20,745 nucleotides of DNA from Dehalococcoidia bacterium (GCA_030615425.1 JAUWZG010000010.1:1-20745); one strand, 5' to 3'. Positions 6,861 through 14,552 are shown, numbered from the stretch's first letter. A program made the numbers and translations. Notes: generated by a model not told the origin, from the letters alone.

Positions 6861-8056
6861 ACCTCCCTCATCGCCTCAGCGGGGTCGATACGGCTGGCTC
6901 TGATAGCTGGATAGACTAGAGCCGGCAGGGCAACTACCAGGGCCAGCGCCAAACAGGCAAACACAAACCCCAGAAGGCTGGTCAATGGCGGCATCAATAG
7001 TGGCGCCTCAGTGGTGAGTGTCAGAAACTGTCCAAAGAAACGGACGAACATCGTGGCCACAATAACCCCGGCAATTCCACCCCCCAGGGCCAGCATGACA
7101 CTCTCGGTCAGAAACAAGCGGAAGATGAAGTTGCGGCTGGCCCCTAGAGCCCTCAGTGTCCCGATCTCCCGCCGGCGCTCATTGACCATCATGAAGAAAA
7201 CGAGGCCCATAAGCAGCGATGCCACTACCCAGATGATGAGCATCGTTGTCCACAGGGCACGAAATAGGCCGGCTGTCTGGTGTTGAACGGTTCGGGTTAT
7301 CCCCAGGCTGGTGATAGCATAGATGCCAGAAATCTCCTGTGCAATGTGTGTGGCCACATCGTCGACGGAGTAGCCCGGTTGCACCTTGACCTGAATGGCA
7401 GATATCTTCCCCTGGGGAATCTCTAGCGGCATCATAGCTTTAGTAATAGACTCACTGGCCATGAATTGCGCTGTGTCAAAGCTTATAAAAGCGGTTTGAT
7501 CCAGCCCGGTGCCGGTGGGTTCCAGATTGGCTATCAGATCGAGATCGACGCCATAAAGCATAAGAACACCCGTCTCCTCAGGGACGAATACGAACTGACC
7601 ACCGGTAAGTTCCCTGAACCCCAGCGGCTTGTTGAGCTTTTCCTTCAGCCACGGCTGGATGGTGAAGTCGGTCTCGGGGTCGATAGCAATTATGAAAAGC
7701 TCCCACGCAGCGCAACAGGCAGCGCCAGTCAGGGATTGGAGGTAAATCTGAGGGCTGACCTGTTCCACCCCCTCCAACCTGGCTACCTTATCCAGATTCT
7801 CCTCAGGCATCCAGGCATCTTTAACCGGGGTGCCTAGGAGAAAAGCTTCCTCAGCCTCAAACCTCTTTTCCACGGGCACCACTGTTATGTCAGCACCTAG
7901 CCTCTCCAGCCCGACGTTGAGGCTGTGTTCCTGACCCTTGGCCATGAGGGTGGTGGTCAGCAAAAAACCACTAATTGCCATAATGCAAACAGCAATAAGA
8001 AAACTTCGGAACTGCCTGCCACTTATACTCCGAAGCACTAAATAGAAAACGTTCAA
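6857..8056 (-). CDS. FtsX/MacB-type ABC permease, first tandem copy
   Basis: A 399-residue permease with one N-terminal helix (about 18-38), an exported MacB_PCD domain with a vicinal pair Cys114-Cys115 (GAACCAAWEL) followed by IDPETDFTIQPW, and three C-terminal helices in the FtsX domain ending YPAIRASRIDPAEAMREV. It begins with TTG, no better in-frame start being visible, and its TGA overlaps the start of the next permease. A pair of different FtsX-type permeases with one ATPase also occurs in the Campylobacter p19/FTR1 iron-uptake locus; the comparison is from general knowledge and only suggests a heterodimeric transporter. The 114-base gap to the DUF4418 gene shows no clear terminator, so both probably belong to one transcript. 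Confidence 0.95.
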   Translation of the reverse strand: MNVFYLVLRSISGRQFRSFLIAVCIMAISGFLLTTTLMAKGQEHSLNVGLERLGADITVVPVEKRFEAEEAFLLGTPVKDAWMPEENLDKVARLEGVEQVSPQIYLQSLTGAACCAAWELFIIAIDPETDFTIQPWLKEKLNKPLGFRELTGGQFVFVPEETGVLMLYGVDLDLIANLEPTGTGLDQTAFISFDTAQFMASESITKAMMPLEIPQGKISAIQVKVQPGYSVDDVATHIAQEISGIYAITSLGITRTVQHQTAGLFRALWTTMLIIWVVASLLMGLVFFMMVNERRREIGTLRALGASRNFIFRLFLTESVMLALGGGIAGVIVATMFVRFFGQFLTLTTEAPLLMPPLTSLLGFVFACLALALVVALPALVYPAIRASRIDPAEAMREV

Positions 8057-8170
8057 CTCTTCTCACCCCACAACATTCCTGTGTCAGGGCTATTCAATTT
8101 GTAGTCAGCCTTTCCCGTTAGTCGCCATGACTAGCGCAGGAAACACAAAGGCTGTTGCTTGCTATCTTCC

Positions 8171-8611
8171 TTATCCTTGGCGACGTACCCTTCGTCCGAG
8201 GGGTCTTAAGTTCATGGCCAAGCCTGCGACGCTAGCCGCCATGATTAACGGAGCGACCGTATAGATGGCCGGGCGCATATATATCACACAGGGCATATCC
8301 GGGTTAACGCAGGTGCCGATGCCGAGCCCCGGCGCTCTTGTCACCGTCATCAAAATGAAGAGCCCCCCGACTATACCTAGGATTGACAGAATTGTTCTGG
8401 TTCCCTTTTCTTTGAAGAACCACAACCCCCCTGCCGCAATGGCCACCATGATGCCCAGGGCCGTCACGGCGTGAGCTGAGTAAAAACACCTCATAGGCAT
8501 GGTGCCCATGGGCAATTCGATAGCGAACCCATGGGCTTGACAAGTATAGAACTGGGGGAAAATAGCGGCAAATAAAGCCAATACAAACAAGACTACAGCT
8601 ACAACCTTCAT
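8171..8611 (-). CDS. DUF4418 family four-helix membrane protein
   Basis: A 146-residue protein with four predicted membrane helices (about 3-22, 46-66, 72-92, 114-135) and four cysteines at apparent loop or helix-edge positions: Cys24 (FYTCQAHG), Cys42 (PMRCFYSAHA), Cys101 (GIGTCVNP) and Cys108 (DMPCVIYM). The MRCFYSAHA and CVNPDMPC motifs and the length match my recollection of DUF4418, whose genes often adjoin FtsX-type permease and ATPase genes, as here. Its function is not known. The cysteines might bind a metal or form disulfides at the outer face. The ATG has a very strong ribosome site (AAGGAGGTG), which lies just after the stop codon of the truncated alcohol dehydrogenase. An extra basic tail (GRRVRRQG) closes the protein. 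Confidence 0.85.
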   Translation of the reverse strand: MKVVAVVLFVLALFAAIFPQFYTCQAHGFAIELPMGTMPMRCFYSAHAVTALGIMVAIAAGGLWFFKEKGTRTILSILGIVGGLFILMTVTRAPGLGIGTCVNPDMPCVIYMRPAIYTVAPLIMAASVAGLAMNLRPLGRRVRRQG

Positions 8612-8629
8612 GACTACACCTCCTTGATT

Positions 8630-9181
8630 TTAAAGAAATTTGGTTATCGGGTCAACGATAGCCTCTCGAGGTATAAGAAATGGGCTGCCAATGAGCATTT
8701 TGACATCCCTTTTGGTATCGGTAATGATGGTATACCGAGTGACCTCGCTGCCGGTACCAGCCGTGGTCGGGATGGCTATGAGCGGGGCTCCCCCTTTAGG
8801 AATCTTATTAAGTCCCTGGTAATCTTCAATGGCACCGGCATTGGTAGCCATAACTGCGATTGCCTTGGCAGTATCAATGGCGCTGCCGCCGCCGACAGCT
8901 AACAAAAAATCACACCCATTTTCTTTATAGGTCTTAAGACCCTCCTGGACAAATTCCACTGTTGGCTCGGTAAAGACGCCTGAATATATGGTAAATTGAA
9001 CCTTAGCTTGGGAGAGGGCTCGTTGGATATTATCTAATATTCCCAATTTGAGCAGAACTTCATCAGTAACAATTAAGCCCTTTTCAACCCCTAGTTTCCT
9101 GCTTTCTTCTCCGACTTGTTCTGACGCCCCTGACCCAATAACCAGCACTGGGGGAATATAAAATGTTTTGGCCGATAACAT
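8630..9181 (-). pseudogene. Iron-containing alcohol dehydrogenase, N-terminal half only
   Basis: The 183 residues match the nucleotide-binding half of group III Fe-dependent alcohol dehydrogenases: start FYIPPVLVIGSGA, GGGSAIDTAKA (97-107) and PTTAGTGSEVT (138-148). Family members are about 380 residues long and bind iron through an Asp and three His in the C-terminal all-helical half. That half is entirely missing: after AIVDP (about 178) the frame gives ITKFL and stops, and the DUF4418 ribosome site follows within 10 bases. The loss looks like a deletion and not a frameshift, since no C-terminal coding sequence is left nearby. The start is well supported (GGGGAGG before ATG). A catalytic product is very unlikely, but the gene's expression signals may now serve the downstream operon. 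Confidence 0.85.
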
Positions 9182-9260
9182 AATGACCTCCCCAACATAT
9201 AGTGTCTGTCAAGCTTTAGGTGTTCCGTTAAAATTAGTTGATGGCTGATTACCCTGAGGC

Positions 9261-9302
9261 AAAAAGGTTAGTTGCAGCCTGAACAATGCTACAGCTAACC
9301 TT
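9261..9302 (-). terminator. Intrinsic terminator of the liv operon
   Basis: On the minus strand AAGGTTAGCTGTAGC (from 9302) and GCTGCAACTAACCTT (to 9264) form a 15-bp stem with one mismatch and one G-U pair around a 9-base loop. The stem runs straight into a T-tract (CCTTTTTG). It lies 86 bases downstream of the last liv gene and upstream of the alcohol dehydrogenase remnant, so it separates the two minus-strand transcripts. Confidence 0.85.
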
Positions 9303-9387
9303 AAACCTTAGGAGGAGGTATTTTCGGCATAAGTTTAACCCCTTGACAAGCCTCTTCATAATTTCTCTTTAGCCCGGCATAATATCT

Positions 9388-10191
9388 TTAACCCAACCAT
9401 CTCTTCCTTCGCTTATAGTGCTTTACCTCTCTATAGCTTTTCCTCTGCCCTAGGGCGCCAAATCCGAGATAGAATTCCTTCACATCCTCGTTTCCCTTTA
9501 GCTGCTCCACCGGACCATCAAGGACTATTCTACCAGTCTCCATCACATATCCATATTCGGCTAGATCGAGAGCAGCCATGGCATTTTGCTCTACCAGCAA
9601 AATGGAGGTCCCCTCCTCAACGTTGATCCTCCTTATTACTTCAAAGATCTCCTCTACCATCAGTGGTGCCAATCCTAAGGAGGGCTCGTCCATTAGCACG
9701 ACCTTGGGGTGTGCCATAAGGGCGCGTCCTGCTACCAGCATCTGCTGTTCACCACCCGATATATAGCCGCTAACCTGGTGGCGGAGGTCTTTAAGCCTAG
9801 GGAAGTAATCGTAAACACGGTCAAGGTCCCTTTCCCGGTAGGCGCCGCCATAAACATAGGAAGCCACCTCCAGGTTCTCTTCAACCGTCAGATGCTCTAG
9901 CACCCTCCGCCCCTCTAGCACCTGGATGATTCCCAAAGTAGCTATTGCTTCCGGGCCCAGCTTATCTAGCCTTCGCCCATCGAACCGGATATCACCATGG
10001 ATTACTTTACCCGCCTCGGTATGGAGCAAGCCTGATATAGCTTTCAGGGTGGTGGTCTTACCCGCACCATTAGCCCCCAACAGGCAGATTATCTTGCCCT
10101 CAGGAACCTCTAAGGAAACCCCCCTCAGTACCAGGACAACCCCATGATAAGCCACTTCTATATTATTTACGGCTAATAAAATATTGCTCAC
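9388..10191 (-). CDS. livF: Branched-chain amino-acid type ABC transporter ATPase LivF
   Basis: A 267-residue ATPase with Walker A GANGAGKT (39-46), Q-loop Gln90 in GIIQVLEGR, signature ISGGEQQ (144-150), Walker B VVLMDE (164-169) and the LivF-typical Gln in VEQNA (202) where most ATPases have the switch His. The final 25 residues (RKSYREVKHYKRRKRW) are an unusually basic extension beyond the standard LivF end at about residue 240. It begins with GTG overlapping the acyl-CoA synthetase TGA (GTGA), and a minus-strand intrinsic terminator follows 86 bases later. It pairs with LivG to drive import through LivH/LivM. The substrate is unknown: the family carries branched-chain amino acids, amides, urea and aromatic or other carboxylates. 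Confidence 0.95.
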   Translation of the reverse strand: MSNILLAVNNIEVAYHGVVLVLRGVSLEVPEGKIICLLGANGAGKTTTLKAISGLLHTEAGKVIHGDIRFDGRRLDKLGPEAIATLGIIQVLEGRRVLEHLTVEENLEVASYVYGGAYRERDLDRVYDYFPRLKDLRHQVSGYISGGEQQMLVAGRALMAHPKVVLMDEPSLGLAPLMVEEIFEVIRRINVEEGTSILLVEQNAMAALDLAEYGYVMETGRIVLDGPVEQLKGNEDVKEFYLGFGALGQRKSYREVKHYKRRKRWLG

Positions 10192-12170
10192 CCCCTTTGT
10201 TCCAAGGTTTCCTCACCAGCTTTGGACTTCCATATCTTGAGGGAGGTCTTTACTACCCCTTTCCTTCCATCCGAGTATGTAATGGGTGTCTCCATAAGAT
10301 ACTCTGCACTGCCAGAATACATAGCCTCCACCAACTTCTTATAGCGCTCCTCTATAGTACGTCTCTTCAGCTTTCGCATCCTAGTGAGGTCACCCTCATC
10401 AGCATCGAATCCCTTGTGGAGGCAGACGTATTTCATCACTCGTGTTTCTGGAGAAAGGCAAGTATTTACCCGGTCAATTTCACCTCGGATAAGCTCTGCC
10501 ACCTCAGGCTTCTGAGATAGGTCGATGAGGGTAGTGTAGACCACGCCGTTTTTCTCTGCCCACCTTCCCATGTTACCGATGTCTATATTCACTATAGCAG
10601 TGACACAATCCCTTCCCTTCCCCCCAATAGCTATAGCGTCCTTTATATAGGGGCTAAACCTCAGCTGACTCTCAATATACTGGGGGGCATACTTGGTACC
10701 ATTAGGAGACGTCGCCAGCGCCTCCTTACGGTCAAGATAGACCACGTGCATTGTTTTTTCATCTATGTAACCGACGTCGGCACTATGCCACCATCCCTGC
10801 TCATCAACTACATCTTTGTAAAGGTCCGCCTGTTTAAAATAACTAGAAAAGACATAAGGACTTAGCACCAAAATCTCACCATCATCGGCTATCTTCAACT
10901 CTACCCCGACGAAAGGGGAGCCAAGCGTTCCCGGCTTGATATCATCCTCGGCATGACTGCTTATTACCCCTCCCTCGGTGCTTACGAAGACCTCTCTGAG
11001 TTTGATACCTAGACTATGGAAGAATTTAAGGGTATCAACACTAAGAACAGCGCCGGTTGTTAACGGGAACCTGGTCTTAGAGAGTCCAAGATAACCTCGT
11101 ATAGGGCTTAGGAGTATTAGATTGGCAAGCCAATGGGCAAACCGCAAAAATGGGCTAGGCTTTTCTCCAACCATACTAAGCTCCCCCGCCTTCAAGCCGA
11201 TGGGCATAAAAATTTTATAGGCCAACCTTTCCCACATGCCAGCCTCATTTATCTTAGCCCGCACTGTCCTAGCCAGCTCCTCCCAGTGTTTCGGTTCACT
11301 CAACATCAGGCTCGGTGCTACCTCTCTCATATCAAGGGGCACCATCTCCGGCCCTTCAGGGCAATTCAATTTGGCCCTGGTAATCAAATGGGGTATCAAG
11401 TTGAATAAGGACTCCCCAATAAAAGCTGCAGGCAGAAAGCAAAGGAGGTTATCCTTATCGCTTAGAGGAAAGCGAGCTAGCATCGCTTGAGTGGAGCCAA
11501 TCAGGGCTTGGTGAGTCCACATCACCCCCTTAGGCTGACCAGCGGTTCCACAAGTATAATATATGTTGGCAGTGTCGTCTGCCTTAGTTTGTGAAATAAG
11601 TTTTTCGAATATCTCGGGATGCTCCTCCGCATGCTTCCTCCCCATTTCTATCATCTTATCCCAACTCAGCAAGAAGGGCTGGGTGTAGCCACTCACCCCT
11701 TTCCAATACCACCAAATAACCCTCTCCACCTTTGGGAGTTTATCCCAAATCTCCAAAAGCTTGTCAACCTGTTCCTGGTCTCTGGCGACCACAAACTTGC
11801 TATCTGAGTGATTGAGTATGAACTCCATCTCAGCAGGTGTGGCACCAGGGAAGAGCGCCACGCCTATGCTGTGAACCGCCTGGATAGCAAGGTTAGCCCA
11901 GTACAATTCGGGTTCATTATCGCCTATAATGGCTACCTTATCACCAGACTTCAAGCCCAGGCTAATCAGCCCCAGGCCGAAATACTTCACCTGCTCATAC
12001 TCATGCTTCCAGGAATACTCCTGCCAGATGCCAAAGTCCTTATCCCTAATAGCTACAACCTTGGTGCCCCATCTCTCGTAGTTCCGTTTCAGAAGCTTGG
12101 GCAAGGTATCCTCATCGGCACCGAGCTGGAAAACCTCTTCCTTTGTCATCATTTCTACCCTCTTCGTCAA
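10188..12170 (-). CDS. AMP-forming long-chain (FadD/ACSL-type) acyl-CoA synthetase
   Basis: The 660-residue protein has the ANL adenylate-forming layout: P-loop YTCGTAGQPKGV (205-216), the A5 region VSTEGG (396-401), WWHSADVGYID (460-470) with the ribose-binding Asp465, and the hinge DRKEA (480-484) followed by SPNGTKYAP. The last pattern is typical of long-chain synthetases, which activate a fatty or aryl carboxylate to its CoA thioester with ATP. Cys207 and Ala210 replace the usual Ser and Thr of the TSGTTG P-loop. A TTG start at 12170 has AGGAGG 5 bases upstream; an ATG at 12152, with AGAGGG, is a second option. It directly follows livG and overlaps livF by 4 bases, so uptake and CoA activation are coupled. 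The substrate is not predictable here. Confidence 0.93.
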   Translation of the reverse strand: MTKRVEMMTKEEVFQLGADEDTLPKLLKRNYERWGTKVVAIRDKDFGIWQEYSWKHEYEQVKYFGLGLISLGLKSGDKVAIIGDNEPELYWANLAIQAVHSIGVALFPGATPAEMEFILNHSDSKFVVARDQEQVDKLLEIWDKLPKVERVIWWYWKGVSGYTQPFLLSWDKMIEMGRKHAEEHPEIFEKLISQTKADDTANIYYTCGTAGQPKGVMWTHQALIGSTQAMLARFPLSDKDNLLCFLPAAFIGESLFNLIPHLITRAKLNCPEGPEMVPLDMREVAPSLMLSEPKHWEELARTVRAKINEAGMWERLAYKIFMPIGLKAGELSMVGEKPSPFLRFAHWLANLILLSPIRGYLGLSKTRFPLTTGAVLSVDTLKFFHSLGIKLREVFVSTEGGVISSHAEDDIKPGTLGSPFVGVELKIADDGEILVLSPYVFSSYFKQADLYKDVVDEQGWWHSADVGYIDEKTMHVVYLDRKEALATSPNGTKYAPQYIESQLRFSPYIKDAIAIGGKGRDCVTAIVNIDIGNMGRWAEKNGVVYTTLIDLSQKPEVAELIRGEIDRVNTCLSPETRVMKYVCLHKGFDADEGDLTRMRKLKRRTIEERYKKLVEAMYSGSAEYLMETPITYSDGRKGVVKTSLKIWKSKAGEETLEQRG

Positions 12171-12956
12171 TCAAGCCTCCTTCGGTTTTCCCAGATAGGC
12201 TTTAATAACCTGCTCATTGTTCCTTATCTCCTCGGGGAGACCGTCAGCGATCTTATGCCCGTAATCAAACACCACAACCCTGTCGGCTATGTCCATGACC
12301 ACCCCCATATCATGTTCGACAAGAACGATAGTAATCCCTCTCATCTCAACCACATCCAAGATAAACCTGGCCATAGCCTCCTTCTCGTCTCTGCTCATCC
12401 CCGCCATAGGCTCATCGAGGAGAAGGAGCTTTGGTTCCAAGGCCAAAGCCCGTCCCAGGTCAATCCTTTTCTGCAGGCCGTAGGGCAGGGAACTTACTAT
12501 CCGGTTCCTTACCGAGGTTAGCTCCAGAAAGTCAATAAGCCACTCCACCTCTTTTCTATGTTCTGCGTCTTCCCTTTGCGACCGACCAAAATAGATGGCC
12601 CCGGCCGCCATCCCAGATTTTAGGTGTATGTGCCTTCCCACCATTATATTGTCCACAACTGAAAGTCCGTGGTAGAGTTGTATAGCCTGGAAGGTTCGGC
12701 TTATACCCAGCTCGGCTATCTTGTAAGGCGGCAGCTGGGTGATTTTTTGTCCTTCAAAGTAGACTTCCCCCTCCTGGGGACGATAAAAGCCATTGATGAC
12801 ATTGAACAGGCAAGTCTTGCCGGCGCCGTTGGGACCAATAATAGCCAAAAGCTGATGAGGCTTGACATCCAGGCTTACCCCGTCAAGCGCTTTCACCAGC
12901 CCAAAGCTGAGACAAACGTTATCAGTTCGTAGTTGGACTTCATCCTCTTTAACCAT
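12171..12956 (-). CDS. livG: Branched-chain amino-acid type ABC transporter ATPase LivG
   Basis: A 261-residue ATPase with Walker A GPNGAGKT (41-48), Q-loop Gln90 (SRTFQAIQL), signature-like LPYGLQKR (157-164), Walker B KLLLLDE (176-182), EPMAGMS and switch His215 in VEHDMGVVMD. The YG in place of GG in the signature is normal for LivG. The C-terminal ...QVIKAYLGKPKEA is the typical LivG tail. It forms the ATPase pair with LivF. It begins 128 bases after the livK stop, across a strong GC-rich hairpin, and ends immediately before the TTG of the acyl-CoA synthetase, its last codons supplying that gene's AGGAGG. The only upstream Shine-Dalgarno candidate is GAGGAG, rather far (about 13 bases) from the ATG. 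Confidence 0.95.
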   Translation of the reverse strand: MVKEDEVQLRTDNVCLSFGLVKALDGVSLDVKPHQLLAIIGPNGAGKTCLFNVINGFYRPQEGEVYFEGQKITQLPPYKIAELGISRTFQAIQLYHGLSVVDNIMVGRHIHLKSGMAAGAIYFGRSQREDAEHRKEVEWLIDFLELTSVRNRIVSSLPYGLQKRIDLGRALALEPKLLLLDEPMAGMSRDEKEAMARFILDVVEMRGITIVLVEHDMGVVMDIADRVVVFDYGHKIADGLPEEIRNNEQVIKAYLGKPKEA

Positions 12957-13011
12957 CTACGCACACGTACTCCTCTATATTATCTTGGCGCTCTACTCGT
13001 CGCCAACTCTT

Positions 13012-13053
13012 GGGAGTAGGGCGCAACAGCGACCCACTGCCGCGCCCACTCCC
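13012..13053 (-). promoter_or_regulatory. GC-rich hairpin between livK and livG
   Basis: GGGAGTAGGGCGC (13012-13024) and GCGCCCACTCCC (13042-13053) form a 12-bp stem with a one-base bulge around a 17-base loop. It lies just past livK on the transcript and lacks a T-tract. Such stems often stabilise the 3' end of highly expressed binding-protein messages or act as leaky stops that lower expression of the distal genes. That role is inferred. Confidence 0.6.
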
Positions 13054-13055
13054 TC

Positions 13056-13101
13056 AATCTATCCAGGGCTTGGCCCTAGGTCGTTTAATCTATCCAGGGC
13101 T
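13056..13101. repeat. 15-bp direct repeat spanning the livK stop
   Basis: AATCTATCCAGGGCT occurs at 13056-13070 and at 13087-13101. The right copy encodes the last residues of LivK (PWID and part of the stop). The left copy, just beyond the stop, repeats the same codons, again followed by a stop. It looks like a short local duplication of the gene's 3' end. Confidence 0.75.
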
Positions 13102-14491
13102 CGAGCCACTCAGGGGGCACCAACACCTTCACCTTGAACAGATCGGTTATGGCGGTCCACTTTCCGTCCTGCACCTGCATTATCCTTACAGTTATGGGGT
13201 CACGGTTTGTGGGTGAGAAGTTAGTTACCCACATGTCTCTGATGTTGCGGTCCCACCAGTCCTCGCCCTCCATGGTAAGCCTTATCTCGCGGCTGGTGAC
13301 CAAATCCCAGGAGCCCAGTCTAGCAAAGGTCTCCTCGATAGCCTCCTTATACGTGAATACCTCCAGCCACGCCTGTATGTAAGAGCCACACCTGTCCTCG
13401 GGCTTTACGAAGTGGGTGTCCCAGAACTCCTTGAGGTAGGTCATCCCCTCGCTTCCGTAAAAAGGACTATCGGGGTCCTCCAGGTCAGAGGCGGTAACAT
13501 AGTTGCTAATGCCGACCAGCCCATCAGCTCGCCACTTGCCGGCTTCAGTCTGACCAGCCAGGGCGATGGTGGCTTCATCAAGGCTCAGGTTGTTGACACA
13601 AAACTGAAGCCCATAGCCCCCATCATAGTTGGCCTTGAGCAGAGGCCCCATAGTGGCATACATGGCATTGGTGAAAACAATCTCGGCCCCGGCGTCTTTG
13701 GCTGCTGCCAGGATGCTATCGGGGTCAGGGGGCGCCCAGGGGACGGCGAGGTCAGCCACCATCTCAATGCCATACTCTTCGTTGTACGCCGCTGTCTCGT
13801 CGGTGATAAAGGCACGGCCATAGCCGCTGGGGTAGGTTATATAGGCTATCTTGGTACCCTTGCCCTCCTCGAGGACCCAATCGATGAAGGCGGCATACTG
13901 GTTAGCCCAATAAGGTCCGATGCCAAATGCGTACCCTACCGGGTAGATAACGTTGGGGCTCTGGCTGCAGGTAAGGGTCAGGAACTTGTCGGGGTCGTAG
14001 TCCGGCTTCAGCATCTGCTGCTCGCCGGTACCGCAGGAATGATTTGCGATGTACTTCCCCCTCAGCTTGGCGTAACCCGCCCTGGCCTCGTCGGCGTTGC
14101 TCTTGTGGTCGTACCAACGAATAACTGGCCTCCTGCCAGCAATCCCATACTCATGGGTACACAGCCACTCGTAGGCAGCGGTGCTGCCGACCAGCCGCGG
14201 GGCATTCCAGAAGCCGAGGGTAGCACTCAAATCAGCCAGGAATCCTATCTCAACGATTGGGGCATCTTCAGGTAAAACTCCTGTTCGCCCTTCCCACCAT
14301 CCCGTCTCCGGGTCTGCGAACACCCCTGGGGGGGCACCTGGGACTTCCGGAGTTACTGGTGGAGTTACTGGTGGAGTTACTGGCGGTGGTGTTACTGGCG
14401 GTGGCGTTACTGGTGGCGCTGCTGGCATACAGCCAAGGAGCAGGGCAGCTACTATAGCTACCGCCATTACTGGTATAAAAATCTTTTTCAT
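13085..14491 (-). CDS. livK: Branched-chain amino-acid type substrate-binding lipoprotein LivK
   Basis: A 468-residue periplasmic binding protein of the type I fold (Peripla_BP_6). It has a lipoprotein signal with lipobox LLLG-C21, then a proline/threonine/valine repeat linker (about 25-50) that would hold the receptor away from the membrane. The mature part begins at PIVEIGFLADLSATLGFWNA and includes YEWLCTHEYGIAGRRPVI, then IAYITYPSGYGR and AGAEIVFTNAMYATMGPLLK, as expected for the two lobes. It is longer than classic LivK (about 370), in line with receptors for bulkier carboxylates or amides. The ATG has AGGAGG 5 bases upstream. Two imperfect copies of this initiation site lie in the 138-base leader. 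It is the likely ligand-capturing subunit for LivHMGF. Confidence 0.94.
   Translation of the reverse strand: MKKIFIPVMAVAIVAALLLGCMPAAPPVTPPPVTPPPVTPPVTPPVTPEVPGAPPGVFADPETGWWEGRTGVLPEDAPIVEIGFLADLSATLGFWNAPRLVGSTAAYEWLCTHEYGIAGRRPVIRWYDHKSNADEARAGYAKLRGKYIANHSCGTGEQQMLKPDYDPDKFLTLTCSQSPNVIYPVGYAFGIGPYWANQYAAFIDWVLEEGKGTKIAYITYPSGYGRAFITDETAAYNEEYGIEMVADLAVPWAPPDPDSILAAAKDAGAEIVFTNAMYATMGPLLKANYDGGYGLQFCVNNLSLDEATIALAGQTEAGKWRADGLVGISNYVTASDLEDPDSPFYGSEGMTYLKEFWDTHFVKPEDRCGSYIQAWLEVFTYKEAIEETFARLGSWDLVTSREIRLTMEGEDWWDRNIRDMWVTNFSPTNRDPITVRIMQVQDGKWTAITDLFKVKVLVPPEWLEPWID
14349..14425. repeat. Tandem 12/15-bp repeats coding the LivK Pro-rich linker
   Basis: Units related to GGAGTTACTGGT (three times) pass into 15-base units GGCGGTGGTGTTACT (twice, diverging). 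All are in frame and encode PPVTP repeats. Copy number could vary by slippage without breaking the frame and would change only the tether length. Confidence 0.8.
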
Positions 14492-14552
14492 TCTTCCCTC
14501 CTTTGTTTAAAATTTATGGGATTTTGGGCTATACTGACCATTCCATCACTTT

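Noticed and set aside
8630..9181. Frameshift (not deletion) as the cause of the short alcohol dehydrogenase
   Set aside because: All frames downstream of the stop were considered: the DUF4418 ribosome site and gene follow within 10 bases, leaving no room for the missing C-terminal half.
11808..12521. Long plus-strand frame (237 codons) across the acyl-CoA synthetase/livG junction
   Set aside because: It is antisense to two genes with complete, coupled motifs, and its product has no recognisable domain. Long antisense frames are expected with this codon use.
13412..14275. Plus-strand frame of 287 codons within livK
   Set aside because: It is antisense to a clear binding protein with signal peptide, lipobox and ribosome site. 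The translated product is low in motif content.
14349..14425. CRISPR-like short tandem repeats
   Set aside because: Units are contiguous 12/15-mers without spacers, in frame in livK; they are a coding linker repeat. No CRISPR array or cas gene is seen in the window.
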